This document shows, piece after piece, positions 35,285-53,694 of a DNA stretch of 64,000 nucleotides. How positions within the stretch are numbered: the stretch's first letter is position 1; the number at the start of each line of letters is the position of its first letter. The translations under genes were made by a program, and so were the position numbers. The DNA is taken from contig JAGUCH010000009.1 of assembly GCA_019096065.1 (NCBI GenBank), positions 5,094,001 through 5,158,000 on the forward strand. Direction: 5' to 3'. Origin of the DNA: Paracyclopina nana. Taxonomy: Eukaryota; Arthropoda; Copepoda; Cyclopoida; Cyclopettidae. The notes under the pieces were generated by a model. The model was not told where the DNA came from. It saw only the letters and a list, made by a program, of their open reading frames with translations, and ran no database searches.

Positions 35285-36335
35285 TTACAGAGTTTGAAAT
35301 TGGAACCAAACGTCATCAACAAATTGCTTCAAGCATTCTTTTGCTGGCCTTGCAGATATTGGGTTGCGAATGTAAAAGAGCAATGGCAAAACCACTGATG
35401 GGACGGTGTTCAGTAAAAAGTAGATTTGTGGTGGGATGTAAGCAAATAATCTTGCCGAGATGCCAAAAGGTAACAGGATAAGCAAAAAGATGCCCATTAA
35501 TGCAATGCTCTCTGTGGATCCAACAAGGTTGACATTTTTCCCTGCATTCGACAAATTTGCCACTAAATTCCTTCTTTGGTACTTCAACATTTGGATGATG
35601 GAATTGCTCACAATGATGACCAGGACTGAGCAAACCAATGGCATGGTTGCTGTGCTAAAAAAATTACGGTATGTTATAGGAGGACAGCAATTAGGAAGCA
35701 GATGCTTACAAATGGAAAACTTGAAGGACCAACTCTGATTTTGTTTGGCACTTGAGGCCACTCAATTGGCAATAATGTCTGTTCGTTGTGAACTCCCCTG
35801 AAAAATGCCTAATTGCAATTAAGAGAAAGCTTGCAAGAGTATTCACTCCAACTAAGAAGTGTCCAATGAAATCATCGTCCAAGGCCAACATTCTGCTTGA
35901 ATTGGTAATGTAGAACAACCTGAAAATTGCTATCTCATCCAATGTAAGCAATGAATAGGTATAAAAAGACGCAGTTAGGTAAATACTGTAAGAGCCAACG
36001 AAAGGTCCTGAAAAAGGAAAATTCATGACATTTCCAACACTGACTAAAGTATATTATTGTGTACCTTTGTATAAACCAGATATTGCAGCAACAAGGACTG
36101 GCAATGAGAAGATATTGTAAATTATGCACATCCTACAAGTGTTGAACATCAAGATGTTGACGAGAGTTCTCTTCTTTGAATCTTGGCCATACTTTTCGTA
36201 CAACATGATTGAAGCCAGAAGCCCATTGCCCACTAGTTCAATCAGTATTAGGACTACAACTCCTGCTACCACCAATGAAACTGATACTTCGTCAGCCTCT
36301 ATAATACCAGAGCTACTGGCACTAATGTTGTTCAT
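35285..36335 (-). CDS. divergent seven-transmembrane receptor-like protein (copy 2)
   Basis: Three exons: 36335-36065, 36007-35710 and 35654-35285, with introns of 57 and 55 bp, giving 312 residues. The N-terminus has NNIS. After TM1 it carries LYEKYGQDSKKRTLVN, and mid-protein LDDDFIGHFL. Both motifs align with the plus-strand gene at 17112. The second intron (phase 2) sits at the same place as the only intron of that gene, while the first intron (phase 1) is unique to this copy. The C-terminal membrane segment ends VLPLLFYIRNP, then a basic tail. It is a membrane protein of unknown ligand. The two copies are too diverged to be a recent duplication. Confidence 0.8.
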
Positions 36336-38850
36336 TCTTGGTGCTCAAAGAATTGCTCAATAGAGAAGTATTTAGTACGAACAATAAGGCTTACAAATGT
36401 TTAGTTATTACTTACCTTTCGAGATCGCCAAAGAGGAATGAAGAGGAGTATTAGGAAATAACAATCTGGAATGAAAACAAGCTTCCTCTCTTTTTCTAAA
36501 GAAAAGGCCTCTTTTTTACTAAAAACAAAAATATCCTTCAGGCCTCATCATCCAAGAGAAAGCAATGGTTTCTAGCTGAGGATTTCTTCTTCTTCCTTTT
36601 CGATATTTTCAAACTTTTCATTAAATAAAAAATTCAATAGACAGCATCAGAAAGGCATGTTTAAAGTAAAATAATTGACGATAGTTACCGTTTTGCAAAA
36701 TTCGACTACTATATTCGAGATTAGATAACTTAATTTAAGAAATATCACTACTGATATTGCATGTTCTCATATTGAATTTCAAGCTCTCTAGGTAAAAAAA
36801 GGGGTTTTTCAAGCTGCAATTTTCCAGCTTTGAAGATAAGCAGCCCCACAAAAGAGTGGAGGTTGTTTAAAAGAAACAATGTTATTACAAATGCTTCAAA
36901 TACCGCAGTACATCCAGATGCATATTCTTGTAAAATCAAGACAGATAAATCCAACTAATCAAAGCAGGCCGGCTGCTATAGGGAACAAGTAGAAAAGCAA
37001 TCATCCAACTGGCGGGCCGGCTTTGAAATTTTGGCTGTCAAAAATCTGCCTAGCATTGGTTGACAGAAGTTCTCAACACTGCTTTTCTCTAGAAGTTTGC
37101 TTGTAACTAAACCTAAAATGTAGTCACCAAAATCATATGCTAATTTTGAATATAGTTTATTAAGATTTGACTAATTTGCAACCCTTGTATTTCGACATTT
37201 AACCTAAGTTTCATGAAACTATTTAGCCTGATCACAACTTTTGGGCTGGCTTTTTCCAACTTTTCTTAGCTTTTCCATGCCAGTACAAAAACTACAGCAT
37301 GGCAGACATCATTGCAAGAAAGTACTTTTTGCTATATTTTTCTCAAAGAATTGACTGTTTTGTCAAAATCTTGGCTATTTTTATTTAATCCTCTCAAGTT
37401 GAACATGCTAGTTTGGAGCTGTAAGAGAATTGAGTAAGGTAATGTAAGGCATTTTTCTCATTTTCGATCCATCATGCTCAAGCCTGGATATGATATGTCT
37501 CATGATCCAGAATTCCTTGACTTTCATGAAAATTGCTCAAATCTGTACCATTCAGTTCCTTGTTTAATTCTAAGCGTTACAAGCACTATCTAAGCACTTT
37601 CTTTGCCACTTGTTTAGCTAAATTAGCAAAAACAGCTTTGTTTACGTTTTTGCAAATGCGCTATTTTTTCGGCAATTGCGCCGCGTTAACGCATGCACGC
37701 CAGACAGCCAAAAATTCAGCACCATCTATTGCATTATGCTTGTCTTTTGTTCCCTATAAGGAGAAGGTCCACTCCCAATTTATTGGAAATTTGCCTTACC
37801 TTTTTAACGCAAGAAGTTAGTCTGTATTTGTGCAACCTCTCAATGATTGCGCTACAAAGTTGTCGCATCTTTGAGTGCGATATTTGTTGCTACTGAAGTA
37901 ATTTATGTCTTTGCCCATACGTGAAAATCGTTGATTATACCATAATCAAAACATATAATGCCTGAAAATTGAAGAAACTCCACAAAACCAAAAATTGCAG
38001 CTACTTTTGACTGCTTTCAATTATAGCTTATTTGAACAGCCGACATAAAAGCATTATGTATCTGACAAAACAGTGAGAATATTTGACTTCCGACATGACA
38101 GGTTCAACAGTCTCATTGAAAAAAAGCATTAACCCACCGCGAAAAAGAAACTGGTAATAATACTGGTACATTTGAATGGCCTGTCTTTGCAGCACACAAA
38201 AGATGTGAGTGTTTCCTCTGCGGCCACATAATTAAGGAGGCCGCGCGGAGTCATCTTTTGTGGCACCAATTTGTTGGTTCTCATGAAAAGAAAGGAATAA
38301 CAACAAATCTATTGAGTATGTACCATCTACATTCTTCTCCATGGTATACAGCACACATAATCGATGGATGTATGGCAGAACATATTACTTATGGCACTTA
38401 CAATGCAATGCCGGATCATTTTCTTGTCGCAACATCCGTCTTCATCAGTCAGGAGAGACCTCTCACGCACTTTTCTCTGACCACACTCAATTCAGGGTGC
38501 ACATGTACCACTACAATAATAATATACCACTATTATATAGCAGTGCTACCAATTTCTCTCTCCGTTTTTCAGCCTTCCTTTTTCGCGTCGCACCCAGAAA
38601 AATCTGCATGAGAAAGAGCAACAGCTTCAAAAGGATTTTTTCCGTATTATGAGGTGCAAATAGAGGGCAGCAAAGTCCCTTGGGAAATTTCATTGTCACA
38701 TCGGCGCGAGAGATGGGTAAAAAATATTTTCTTCGCTGATTTTCGGTCGACTGGCTCCACTGAATCAACGAAAAAATGCTGCGGCTAATGATAGACTTTC
38801 CCGACGAAAGAGTAGCATAGCGTACAACGCATGAATAATAGTTATTTATT
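36336..38850. other. non-coding stretch
   Basis: No gene is supported. A 68-codon open frame at 36748-36954 (minus) has a hydrophobic stretch but starts at TTG, and I see no adjoining exon. A fragment of a 7TM relative cannot be excluded, but there is no motif match. The rest is AT-rich. Confidence 0.4.
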
Positions 38851-39029
38851 TCGAGCTGGGGCACGTAAAGTAGGGTCATTAAATAGCTGAGCGAGGATTT
38901 TAAAATGGGAAAACTCGAGTACAGCTTTACTAGCCCGAGCCTGCGAGGGCTGTAATTGTACGAGTGTTTTTCCATTTTAAAATCCGAGGTCAGCTATTTA
39001 ATGACCCAATTTTACGTGCCACAGCTCGG
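38851..39029. mobile_element. foldback element with ~85-bp arms
   Basis: The left arm starts TCGAGCTGGGGCACGTAAAG at 38851. The right arm ends with its imperfect reverse complement at 39029 (...TTTACGTGCCACAGCTCGGA). Shared blocks include GGGTCATTAAATAGCTGA and GATTTTAAAATGG. The centre is near 38940. No coding capacity. The arms have diverged more than those of the 20871 element, so it is older. Confidence 0.75.
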
Positions 39030-39181
39030 AATATACAATTTTATATTCTGTAATACGATTTTTGAGTGTTTTAATGAAGTTACCGGGCTGCCCCGTGCCC
39101 TAGAAAATACTGGCTCTCATTAGCTAGCATCCAGTGTTTTGGGAGCAATTAAATAGACTTTTAAAATCCATTTCATCAGAT

Positions 39182-39271
39182 GTGTGCCTATGGCACAATG
39201 GTTAGAGTGCTAGGCTCTTGATTCAGGAGTCTAGGGTTCAAACCCCACTCACTCCTTAACTTATTTTTTTT
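39182..39271 (+). ncRNA. degenerate tRNA-like unit 1 (tRNA pseudogene or SINE head)
   Basis: It has a type 2 pol III promoter: an A box (TGGCACAATGG near 39190-39201), a 4-bp D stem GCAC/GTGC, and a B box GGTTCAAACCC at 39235-39245. A T run follows at about 39264-39271. The anticodon arm is an over-long 7-bp stem with a 9-base loop, and the T and acceptor stems do not pair well, so it is not a normal tRNA. Confidence 0.5.
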
Positions 39272-39328
39272 CTTTATCTGGCTTAAATTATGGTTAAAGT
39301 CCTATACATAGTATGCAATTTTCTTCAT

Positions 39329-39410
39329 GTTTCCATAGCTCAGTGGTTAGAGCTTTGGGAAGCAAATCCAACTGTCTGAGGTTTGAATCTAGGTTGATCC
39401 TCTCTTTTTT
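39329..39410 (+). ncRNA. degenerate tRNA-like unit 2
   Basis: A box TAGCTCAGTGG at 39336-39346 with a perfect GCTC/GAGC D stem. The anticodon stem is TTGGG/TCCAA around loop AAGCAAA, which would read GCA, but position 33 is A instead of T. A degenerate B box GGTTTGAATCT lies at 39380-39390, then a T6 run at 39405-39410. The T stem does not pair. It looks like a decayed tRNA or SINE head. Confidence 0.5.
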
Positions 39411-39607
39411 CCAACTTATTTGATTTTGGATTACTTCCATGGAATATAAGGGGCATTAAATTACTTCAAATCCCTCAAATTTGATTCAAGGGCTGTTAAG
39501 TATTTAATATCCCCCAAATTGCTTAGAAAGAACTGTGATATAAAAGAGCTGAGTCGGATCGGTAAACTGAATTATAACACGAGGAAATCGTATTACAGTA
39601 TATAAAA

Positions 39608-40532
39608 GTCGTAATAATCCTTTAGAATGGCAGGAGCAGCTAAAAAGGAGAAGAAATCGCGGTCATTTGTTCTACTTTGGCAAGCACAATGGGCGATCAT
39701 TAGGGGGCTACAATGTAAAAATCCGAGGACAATAGGAGAGAAAGCATCAATAAATGTCTTCATTATTATTGACCAGAAAGCACCAGCAGAGACACTCTTG
39801 TGTGCCACAGTGGGGCAAATCTGCCACAAAAACGAACCACTTTTTGGATTCTAAGCGACTTAAAGTCCCATTATAATGATTTTTAGTCAGCACCAATGTT
39901 GGGTTTATTTTGGCAGATTGCCCCACTGTGCACGCTGCTGATCTAGCTGTCAGAGACACTCGTGAGTAGGATGTCGTCGGAAATGCTGTAATTACTCTTT
40001 CATTATATGTCAAAAGTCCCTTTTTGTTTCCCCTCAGGCACAAACAAACAGGTTTGCCTCAAGAACAGACGAATATCCTAAATAATAATACTAATAATTT
40101 TGGCTGAATAAAACTTTTCATTCATTTCTCTTCTCCTTTGTAAAAGTTTTTTTTTATTGACAAGGAGGAAAAGTTTGTTGAATCGTTTTGATCCTTTTCA
40201 AATTCATATCCCTTCATTCCCTGATTGAAGTGGGAGTCAACTGTTTTTTCGCGATTGAAAGGTGAATTATGGCCATTTTTATGACGACAAATAGCTGCTG
40301 CTCCTGCTATTGCCATTTTACCACACATGCATAGGAATTTTCACATGCATTCAAGCAAAAAGGAAAATGCCTGTTCAAATTTTGATCACATTCACTCTTT
40401 TTTAAGGCAAAAATGATGAGATTATTGTCCATAATGCATAATGCGCCTTTTCCGAGCAATATTGCACTTTTCTTTCCTAAAAATCACTGCGTTCTGCATT
40501 TGCATGCCTTTGACGTTTTTAAAATAGACTAA
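39608..40532. other. non-coding, contains a small MITE
   Basis: No gene is supported. The 125-bp inverted-repeat element listed separately lies here at 39806-39930. Confidence 0.4.
39806..39930. mobile_element. 125-bp MITE with CACAGTGGGGCAA ends
   Basis: CACAGTGGGGCAAATCTGCCA at the left is repeated inverted at the right (TGGCAGATTGCCCCACTGTG) with a single-base difference in length. The CAGTG...CACTG termini are of a kind seen in several cut-and-paste families. I cannot see a clear target duplication. Confidence 0.6.
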
Positions 40533-40810
40533 TGTCCTGTTCATGTGCACCCCAAACTCCAAATCCTCGACAAACTTTAAGCCAGCGTGAAAGTAACTAG
40601 TAAGCAAATCTAAATATGGCAATTTTAATTAAAAGCTTTCCACATTTTAGTCATATTGAGCAAAATCAATAGTTAAATTTCATCTTTCATCAAAGAAACG
40701 TTAAGAAAGCAAGCTTGCTTTGAAAAATGCTGAAAACCATGAGTCAAGAAAACAGAACTTGCCATTAAAAAAGCTGCTCGGCCCCAAGCTGAACTCGTGG
40801 AATGGACGAA
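40533..40810 (+). mobile_element. TGTCCTGTTCATG-family MITE, 3'-truncated copy
   Basis: It starts TGTCCTGTTCATGTGCACCCCAAACTCC and, after an internal deletion relative to the 49668 copy, continues with ACTTTAAGCCAGCGTGAAAGTAA, CAAAATCAATAGTTAAATTTCATC and GCTGCTCGGCCCCAAGCTGAACTCGT. The 3' inverted repeat is missing. TAA precedes the 5' end. Confidence 0.75.
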
Positions 40811-41099
40811 AAAACCCTCGAGAAAAGCTGCAAAAAAAACCCCAGTCAATCTACGTTTTAGCAAATTAGTGTACTCAAACTTTCTGAATGATCAAACTAA
40901 ACGTTTGACCTTTAGTCAAAGACATTTAAACACTTCTTTGGGTCGAAGTCATAGGTGGCGCAATTTTTAGGAAATCTGTCACTCCACCTCGCCAAGTTAA
41001 CAAGTTCGACCTTTGCAATGGAGGGCTCGCGTTGATAGCAGCTAGTCTAGATAGCCGCTCTCTCTAATATTCAGTTGAACTAGGTAACGTATTAACCTA

Positions 41100-41490
41100 T
41101 GTCCTGTTCATGTACGCCCCAAACTCCTAAGGAAAATTTCTTTCTAAGGAAAGGAAAAAAATTGCCTTTTGTCTTTTGACAAGCGCCAGCTGATACTTAA
41201 GAAACCAGATCGACTTTAAGCCAACTTGAAAGTAAACAAATCTAATTTTGGCATTTAAGTGCTCCGCATTTAAGTCCTTTTGAGCAAAATCAATAGCTAA
41301 ATTTCATCTTTTATCAAAGAATTGTCATGAAAGATAGTTTCTTTTGAAAAATGCTGAAAACCATGAGACAAAATAGCACAAATTGCCACTAAAAACGCTG
41401 CTCGGCCCCAAGCTGAACTCGTAGAGCGGCAGTCAACAACAGATTCACTTTTCCTTAAGACAATTCTTAAGGCATTTTAATACATTACAT
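41100..41490 (+). mobile_element. TGTCCTGTTCATG-family MITE, decayed 3' end
   Basis: It starts TGTCCTGTTCATGTACGCCCC at 41100 and follows the 49668 copy through the block GCTGCTCGGCCCCAAGCTG. The 3' terminus (TTAATACATTACATTAG) is a mutated form of TTAATACATGAACAGGGCA. It lies 570 bp from the 40533 copy, in the same orientation. Confidence 0.8.
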
Positions 41491-44400
41491 TAGATCAATA
41501 TTTTTTCAATACCTCAAAAAATACCTGATAAGTAAGATCGAGTGCAAAGTCGAGTAAATTATTTGCTCAAAAATTGAGGGCTCGACATGTAAGTAATTAC
41601 TCGGAAACCAATGGGACATAAATGTGGTTTTTTTCAGTGTTTATTTGAGATTCCTGCTCTTTTCGAACGAAGCGAGGAAAATGTGACTTGGTTCGGCCTT
41701 TGAAGGCTTTATGGAGCCTTTGTCCTCATCTCCCCGCTCAATTGTCCGTTTGATCGGCGTTTTGCCGCGCGTTTCACCGTTTGTGCGATTTGCTCTCTTG
41801 TCATTGGTGCATTGTCGTCACTCTGGGCTCTCTCTATTGTGTAGCTCAAAGAATACCTTTGGCTTTCTTTTCACGCCAAGGGGCGGAGTTTGAGAAAGAA
41901 TGGCCTTGCTTTTTGGCCTTTTCTCAAAAGGCCTTTTCGAGCCTGGGAACCCAAAAAGCTGCTCACACTTTACTCATATAGTAAAATCCTATTCAACTGA
42001 TTTTGCAACAAACCGCTCGAAAAATTATGATTTTTTTTCTATTGAAATTTTTTTGTGATTATCATTTGGGCTGAGCAAGTGTGCTCATTTTGTGTAAAGT
42101 GTGTATAATGTGAAATGCGAATTTTGTTTTCCCCGTTGGTGCAGCTAACGCGAGCCGCTCTCCTTCGTGATCGTCCGTAGTTGCTCGCTGCTACAACGAA
42201 CGACTTGGGGAAAATCTCCATTCTCTTGGTGAACACCGCTCCACGCTGACACACATATTTCCACCGCACTCGCAACTCTGTCCAACTGTGCTAATTTCCT
42301 GAAGATCTCCTCTCTAAGGTACGAATTACTACTGAATTCCTAGCATAGGACAATTTTAAGTAGTTTTATTGACAGCCATTTTCCCCATGGTTAATTACTA
42401 TTTATGACTTGATAAAAAAATCAATCGAGCTTTCCATTGCATTGGAGAAGTGAAGGACTAATTATGAAAGTGGGCAAAAAGGCTGAAAGCAATTAGCAAT
42501 CGTGATTGTTTGAGAAATATGTAATTTGGCAAATAACTGTCAAATGGGTGATGAACCTTCTAACTCTGGCCCAGTTCATATGATTTATATTATTGGCGAT
42601 GATTAGTTGGCTATAGTTTCCTTAGACTCTTTCTCACAATTTGACCAAATACTGCATGAAAAATAGGTAATGCACTTTCGCGCAATTTGACTTGCTTTTC
42701 AAAACGGCAACTTGCCAAAAGCTTCGTCACAATAAGCTTGAGTCTTCACATTTGGAATTTGTAGCGGTTAATCTGGAAACATTATGGCAGACGTTTTGAC
42801 GAAATGTCCGAACGAAAACGAGCGAATTGCTTTGAAATAGTTAGAATAATTTTTTAAAGCTCCAATTCTAAGGGAAAAGCCGAAAATGTCAAAGTAAAAA
42901 CATAATAGATACTAATTGCAAACATTATAATATCGCCAGGCATAAATTCAAGCTTTAAACCATATGGATGAACGGAGCTGCGAGCACAGTTCATCAATTG
43001 CCTTAATATTATTGATTTTTTGTCCAACTTTCCTCACGAAAGCTCGTGAAATCATGTCAAGTTTTAAGAATGGGGCGAAAAAAGTTCCCGCATCATTGAG
43101 CAGAAACAGGGCTGAAATTTCGGCCATGGTGAATTATGGCTTTCACTTTTTCCATGGTCACTCTACGCTGAAAATTTCTTCCATTTTTCGACATGCTAGT
43201 ACATTTTCAAGCCTGATGGCGCTCAAAAGTAGCTGTTATTTGAACAATTGCTTTTTTACCCAAATCAAAACTTTCCCAAGGCTTAGGATTTGCATCGGGT
43301 CAAGCTTTACACAAAAACAGAAGCTAGCAGCTGAAAAGGCTGAAACAAGCTGGTCAGCTGGAATGGCGGAGAAAAAATAACTGCAACGCTGGGGAAAATT
43401 TGAATCGCCCTTTTTTCGCGAGTTTTTTTCCAGCATTGGCCAGATGCAAATGAGCAGTTTCATGTGGGAATGGCTTGGTTTTTAGGCGCTTTATTTCGAT
43501 TTTTTCTCCCTGCTTTCGCATATGTCGCATTTTGACATGAGGAAGCAACTGGTTTTTTAGGGGTGAGTGTAAACCGCTTTTGGCGCGAAAAAGCATGAAT
43601 TTGCAGTAACACGATCTCATGTACTCATCATATTTGAAGTTGTGAAATTGACACTTTTTTCGAGCAATGCTCCTTACATTTTGAGCGTGCACACTGGTCT
43701 GTGGTGTACATCATAATAATGGGGCGTTCATCTGAAAACTCTAGGAAAATTGGGGAAATCAATGATGAAATTAGCAGTTTTTCAGCTGAAAGCGAAGAGC
43801 TTTTCATAACGCCAATTAGTTTATGAAAATATTGCGAAAAGAAGGATTTCATACAAAAAACCGAGTGCTTTTTAGCGTTTGGCTGACCCAGACATTCCAG
43901 CAATTGACCTCAACGTGTATGCCTAAAAATGTGCGTTTTCCAGCTTTCTGCGTAGGGCCAGTGTGATGAGGCGTCATAAAAAGTGACATATATTGTAGTC
44001 GTCGCCGTAGCATCGAGCGGAAAAGGATTATTGTAGTGTGAAGTAGTAGAAAGCATGGAATTGTGTTGTGAAACAAAAGCTCAAAGATCAAAGGGTTGAA
44101 TTTTTGACCTTGCAGTCTGCTACTCGAAATTCGGTGGCGCGGGGGGACATTTTTGTCCCCATTATTATAAGCTCAAGTTGCAAAAAGATGCATCGTTCAG
44201 GATTATTTCCTCATGAAAATTAGGCAAGCTCAAGTTTGGTGACTCGAAAAGAGGCTAATATAAATGATCTTTTTTGATGACATTTCTAACCAGGCAATTT
44301 TGGTGAATGCAAGTTAACCCAAGCATTACAATGGAGCACAATAATAAAAGCAACACAATGAATAATTGCCATGTAATGTGTACGACAATCCGCGCAACGA

Positions 44401-46505
44401 TATAAAGCCACTTTAGCGCACTATGGCCACTTAAATTCCTTAATTCCCCTCAAAAAATCCATTCAGAATTCATTTAAAAAATGAGGCTATAAAATCTGAA
44501 TCTTATGTACGCTGTTTATTTTTGAGCAAAAAAACAAGGCTTTTTGGCAGCTTCCGACCACTGTGCCACATTGAAGTGCTTCGTACACGTGTGGTAACAG
44601 CAACTCTTTGTAGTAAAGCCTTCTTTATGCTATATTGTCTGAATGGAAAAAGGAAATAGCTCAGGTCAAACAAAAGCCAATATATATACAATTGATATTC
44701 TCACAACTCACAAAAGAACCAAGGTAGACTAACTTCGGTCGTTGTTTGTGGTTTCCCTATGTAGGTGTATGGAAAAAAACTAGGAACCCTCGGATGAGGA
44801 GAAGATTTTGATTTCCCATTTGCATTTTCGAATAAAAGGCACAGATGTCACCTTCACAGGTTGGCAGCCGAAAGGGCATTATCCGAACTGAAATGAAAGA
44901 TTTGTTATCTTGACGTTCAAACAGTGGGAGCAGCAGCAGTAGGGGAAAAATTCTATTGAAATTTCACGACGAAAGTCAATCCCGATGGTTGGGATCAGTG
45001 AATGCAGATAGATTTTGGTCAAGTGGCTTTCTGCGAAGATTATCGCCGTTTAATGGTCTATGTAGTCTATTCACGGTTTATGCACCCTCCCCAGTTGAGG
45101 ATATGGAAGACACACTGGGCCAACACGTTGAGAAAACGCCACTTTCCATTGTGTCTTTTTGCCCAGCTTGGCTGACAGTGCAGCTCTTTATTGGTCCATA
45201 TGGCTATTATTTCGGGTGCTATTTTATGCTGAACAAGCAGAAAACACAACTATACATTGTGAACTGATCTTGGGGGATTTGTTTATAGTGGTGCCACAGT
45301 CAAAAGCAGAGCTGGGTGCAACAAGATAGAAAAGAACCCAGACAATATGATGCAGCAGAAAAAATAATTATTTGTTTTGATTTCTCTTCTTTGTTGTTTG
45401 AAACAGTAGAGCTCCTCTAATCTGGTTGTGATGCCATGAATAATGATGGAGAGAACAACATGTTGGTTAGGTCTTTGTGAAAGCATCCACAAAGGGAATT
45501 TGATAGCAGTTCAAATGTCGGATTCATTATCAACAACCCACTACTTTTTTGGCAAAGTCCCCAGGGAAATAATTGAGAAATGCACCAGGACTCAAAGGCT
45601 TAATTTGACTGAAAAAGTCAGGCTGTAGGATTGTTTGCTTTACTTGTCAACACTCAATTCACAAGGATAAGGCTGCGCTTTAGATGATTAGCTCATTTCC
45701 TAAATTGGCCCCTGCTCATATGCTTGAACTTGTTGTCAACAGCCATTGCGGCCAGCCAGCCGTGCAGCCCACCGCTGCAAGGCAAGAGCGCCACCTGGCG
45801 GCGAAATTGGTTGCTTAGCTTGCTCGTCTCAACTGCGGTGGGGAAAGCGAGCTTGAGCTCTCCCGAGATCCATTAGTGAGTTCACTTTTTCCCCATTTTA
45901 CTGCTAGCTAGACCTTTGAATCATAATGAAGCTAGGAACAACTTTGCTGAAAAATTGACAACTTCAGAGAGGAGAAAGAGGGGATTCTCTCCCAAAGGAG
46001 GACAAAGATACCAACTTTGAGTGGAAAATGCCTCCAATAATCAAAGCTATCTCTCCTGAAGAATCGCCGGAATTTTTCACTCAAACAACTACTACCAGTA
46101 TACAGCTATGCCCTCAGAAATTTGTTTACACAAGCTAGCAGTAGTTAGTATCAGTGGACGTAATTGGAAAGCAAGGAAGAGAGAGGAACAACTTTGTTAT
46201 TATTATTAGTACAACTCGCGCGTAGTATGACTTGAGTTTTGTGAAATTGGCTTTGTTTACAATGAAGCTGAAACCAAATTGTAAACGCAGATTGCCTTTG
46301 TTTATTCATAGAGCTTGAACAGGAGTGTTCATCCTCCTCCAGATAAATACAGACCTTTTGTTATTGTTAAAACAGTAACACCCCCTCCATTTCAGCTCCA
46401 TGCTGTGTCTCAAATGTACACGATACACCTCGCTTCCAATTGATAGTTGCATGCTTCCACACATACCCATTAATGAGAGCATTTTCCCCTTGCCATTGAT
46501 TAGGG
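41491..46505. other. non-coding stretch upstream of SoxD
   Basis: No gene is supported over 5 kb. Open frames such as 42964-43380 look random. It may carry the SoxD promoter and 5' UTR exon(s): the sequence before the SoxD ATG ends in a possible acceptor (CATTGATTAG at 46494-46503). Confidence 0.4.
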
Positions 46506-53390
<6,885 letters not shown>

Positions 53391-53688
53391 AATGGTTGTT
53401 GCAACAACACTATTATTATTGGGAAATTTCCATGCTTGTCATATCACGGTTTTTTCATCACCATCCACAGCTTATTCGACTACAACAACATGAGAACCCA
53501 CTATTACATTGTGATTTCCTGCTCGTTTCTTGTGTATTTAAACTACTGCTACTACTTTTAACTGTTATAGAGCTTGCACGCGTAATTTAATTGAGGACAG
53601 CAGATGCTAGCTGCACTATTATTATCATAATTATTCAGTGTGTGTATGTGTAAAAAAGTCTTTTTAGTGTTTTTGGAACGTCTTCTAG

Positions 53689-53694
53689 AATAAA
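53689..53694 (+). terminator. poly(A) signal of SoxD
   Basis: AATAAA about 300 bases after the SoxD stop codon. It is the first canonical signal on the strand. Confidence 0.65.

Larger units (their letters stand above)
39039..39607. mobile_element. element bounded by 23-bp inverted repeats and containing two tRNA-like units
   Basis: TTTTATATTCTGTAATACG near 39039 recurs inverted at 39585-39607 with one mismatch over 23 bases. Between them lie two tRNA-like sequences in the same orientation, about 150 bp apart. The structure abuts the foldback at 38851-39029. It may be a composite or SINE-like element, but the class is not clear. Confidence 0.5.

Noticed and set aside
36748..36954. Hydrophobic 68-codon minus-strand frame that might be a third 7TM gene fragment
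   Set aside because: It lacks the YEKYG and DDF motifs, starts at TTG, and no adjoining exon is visible.
39182..39410. Two functional tRNA genes
   Set aside because: A and B boxes are present, but the anticodon arm (unit 1), position 33 (unit 2) and T stems are not compatible with working tRNAs. Called tRNA-like instead.
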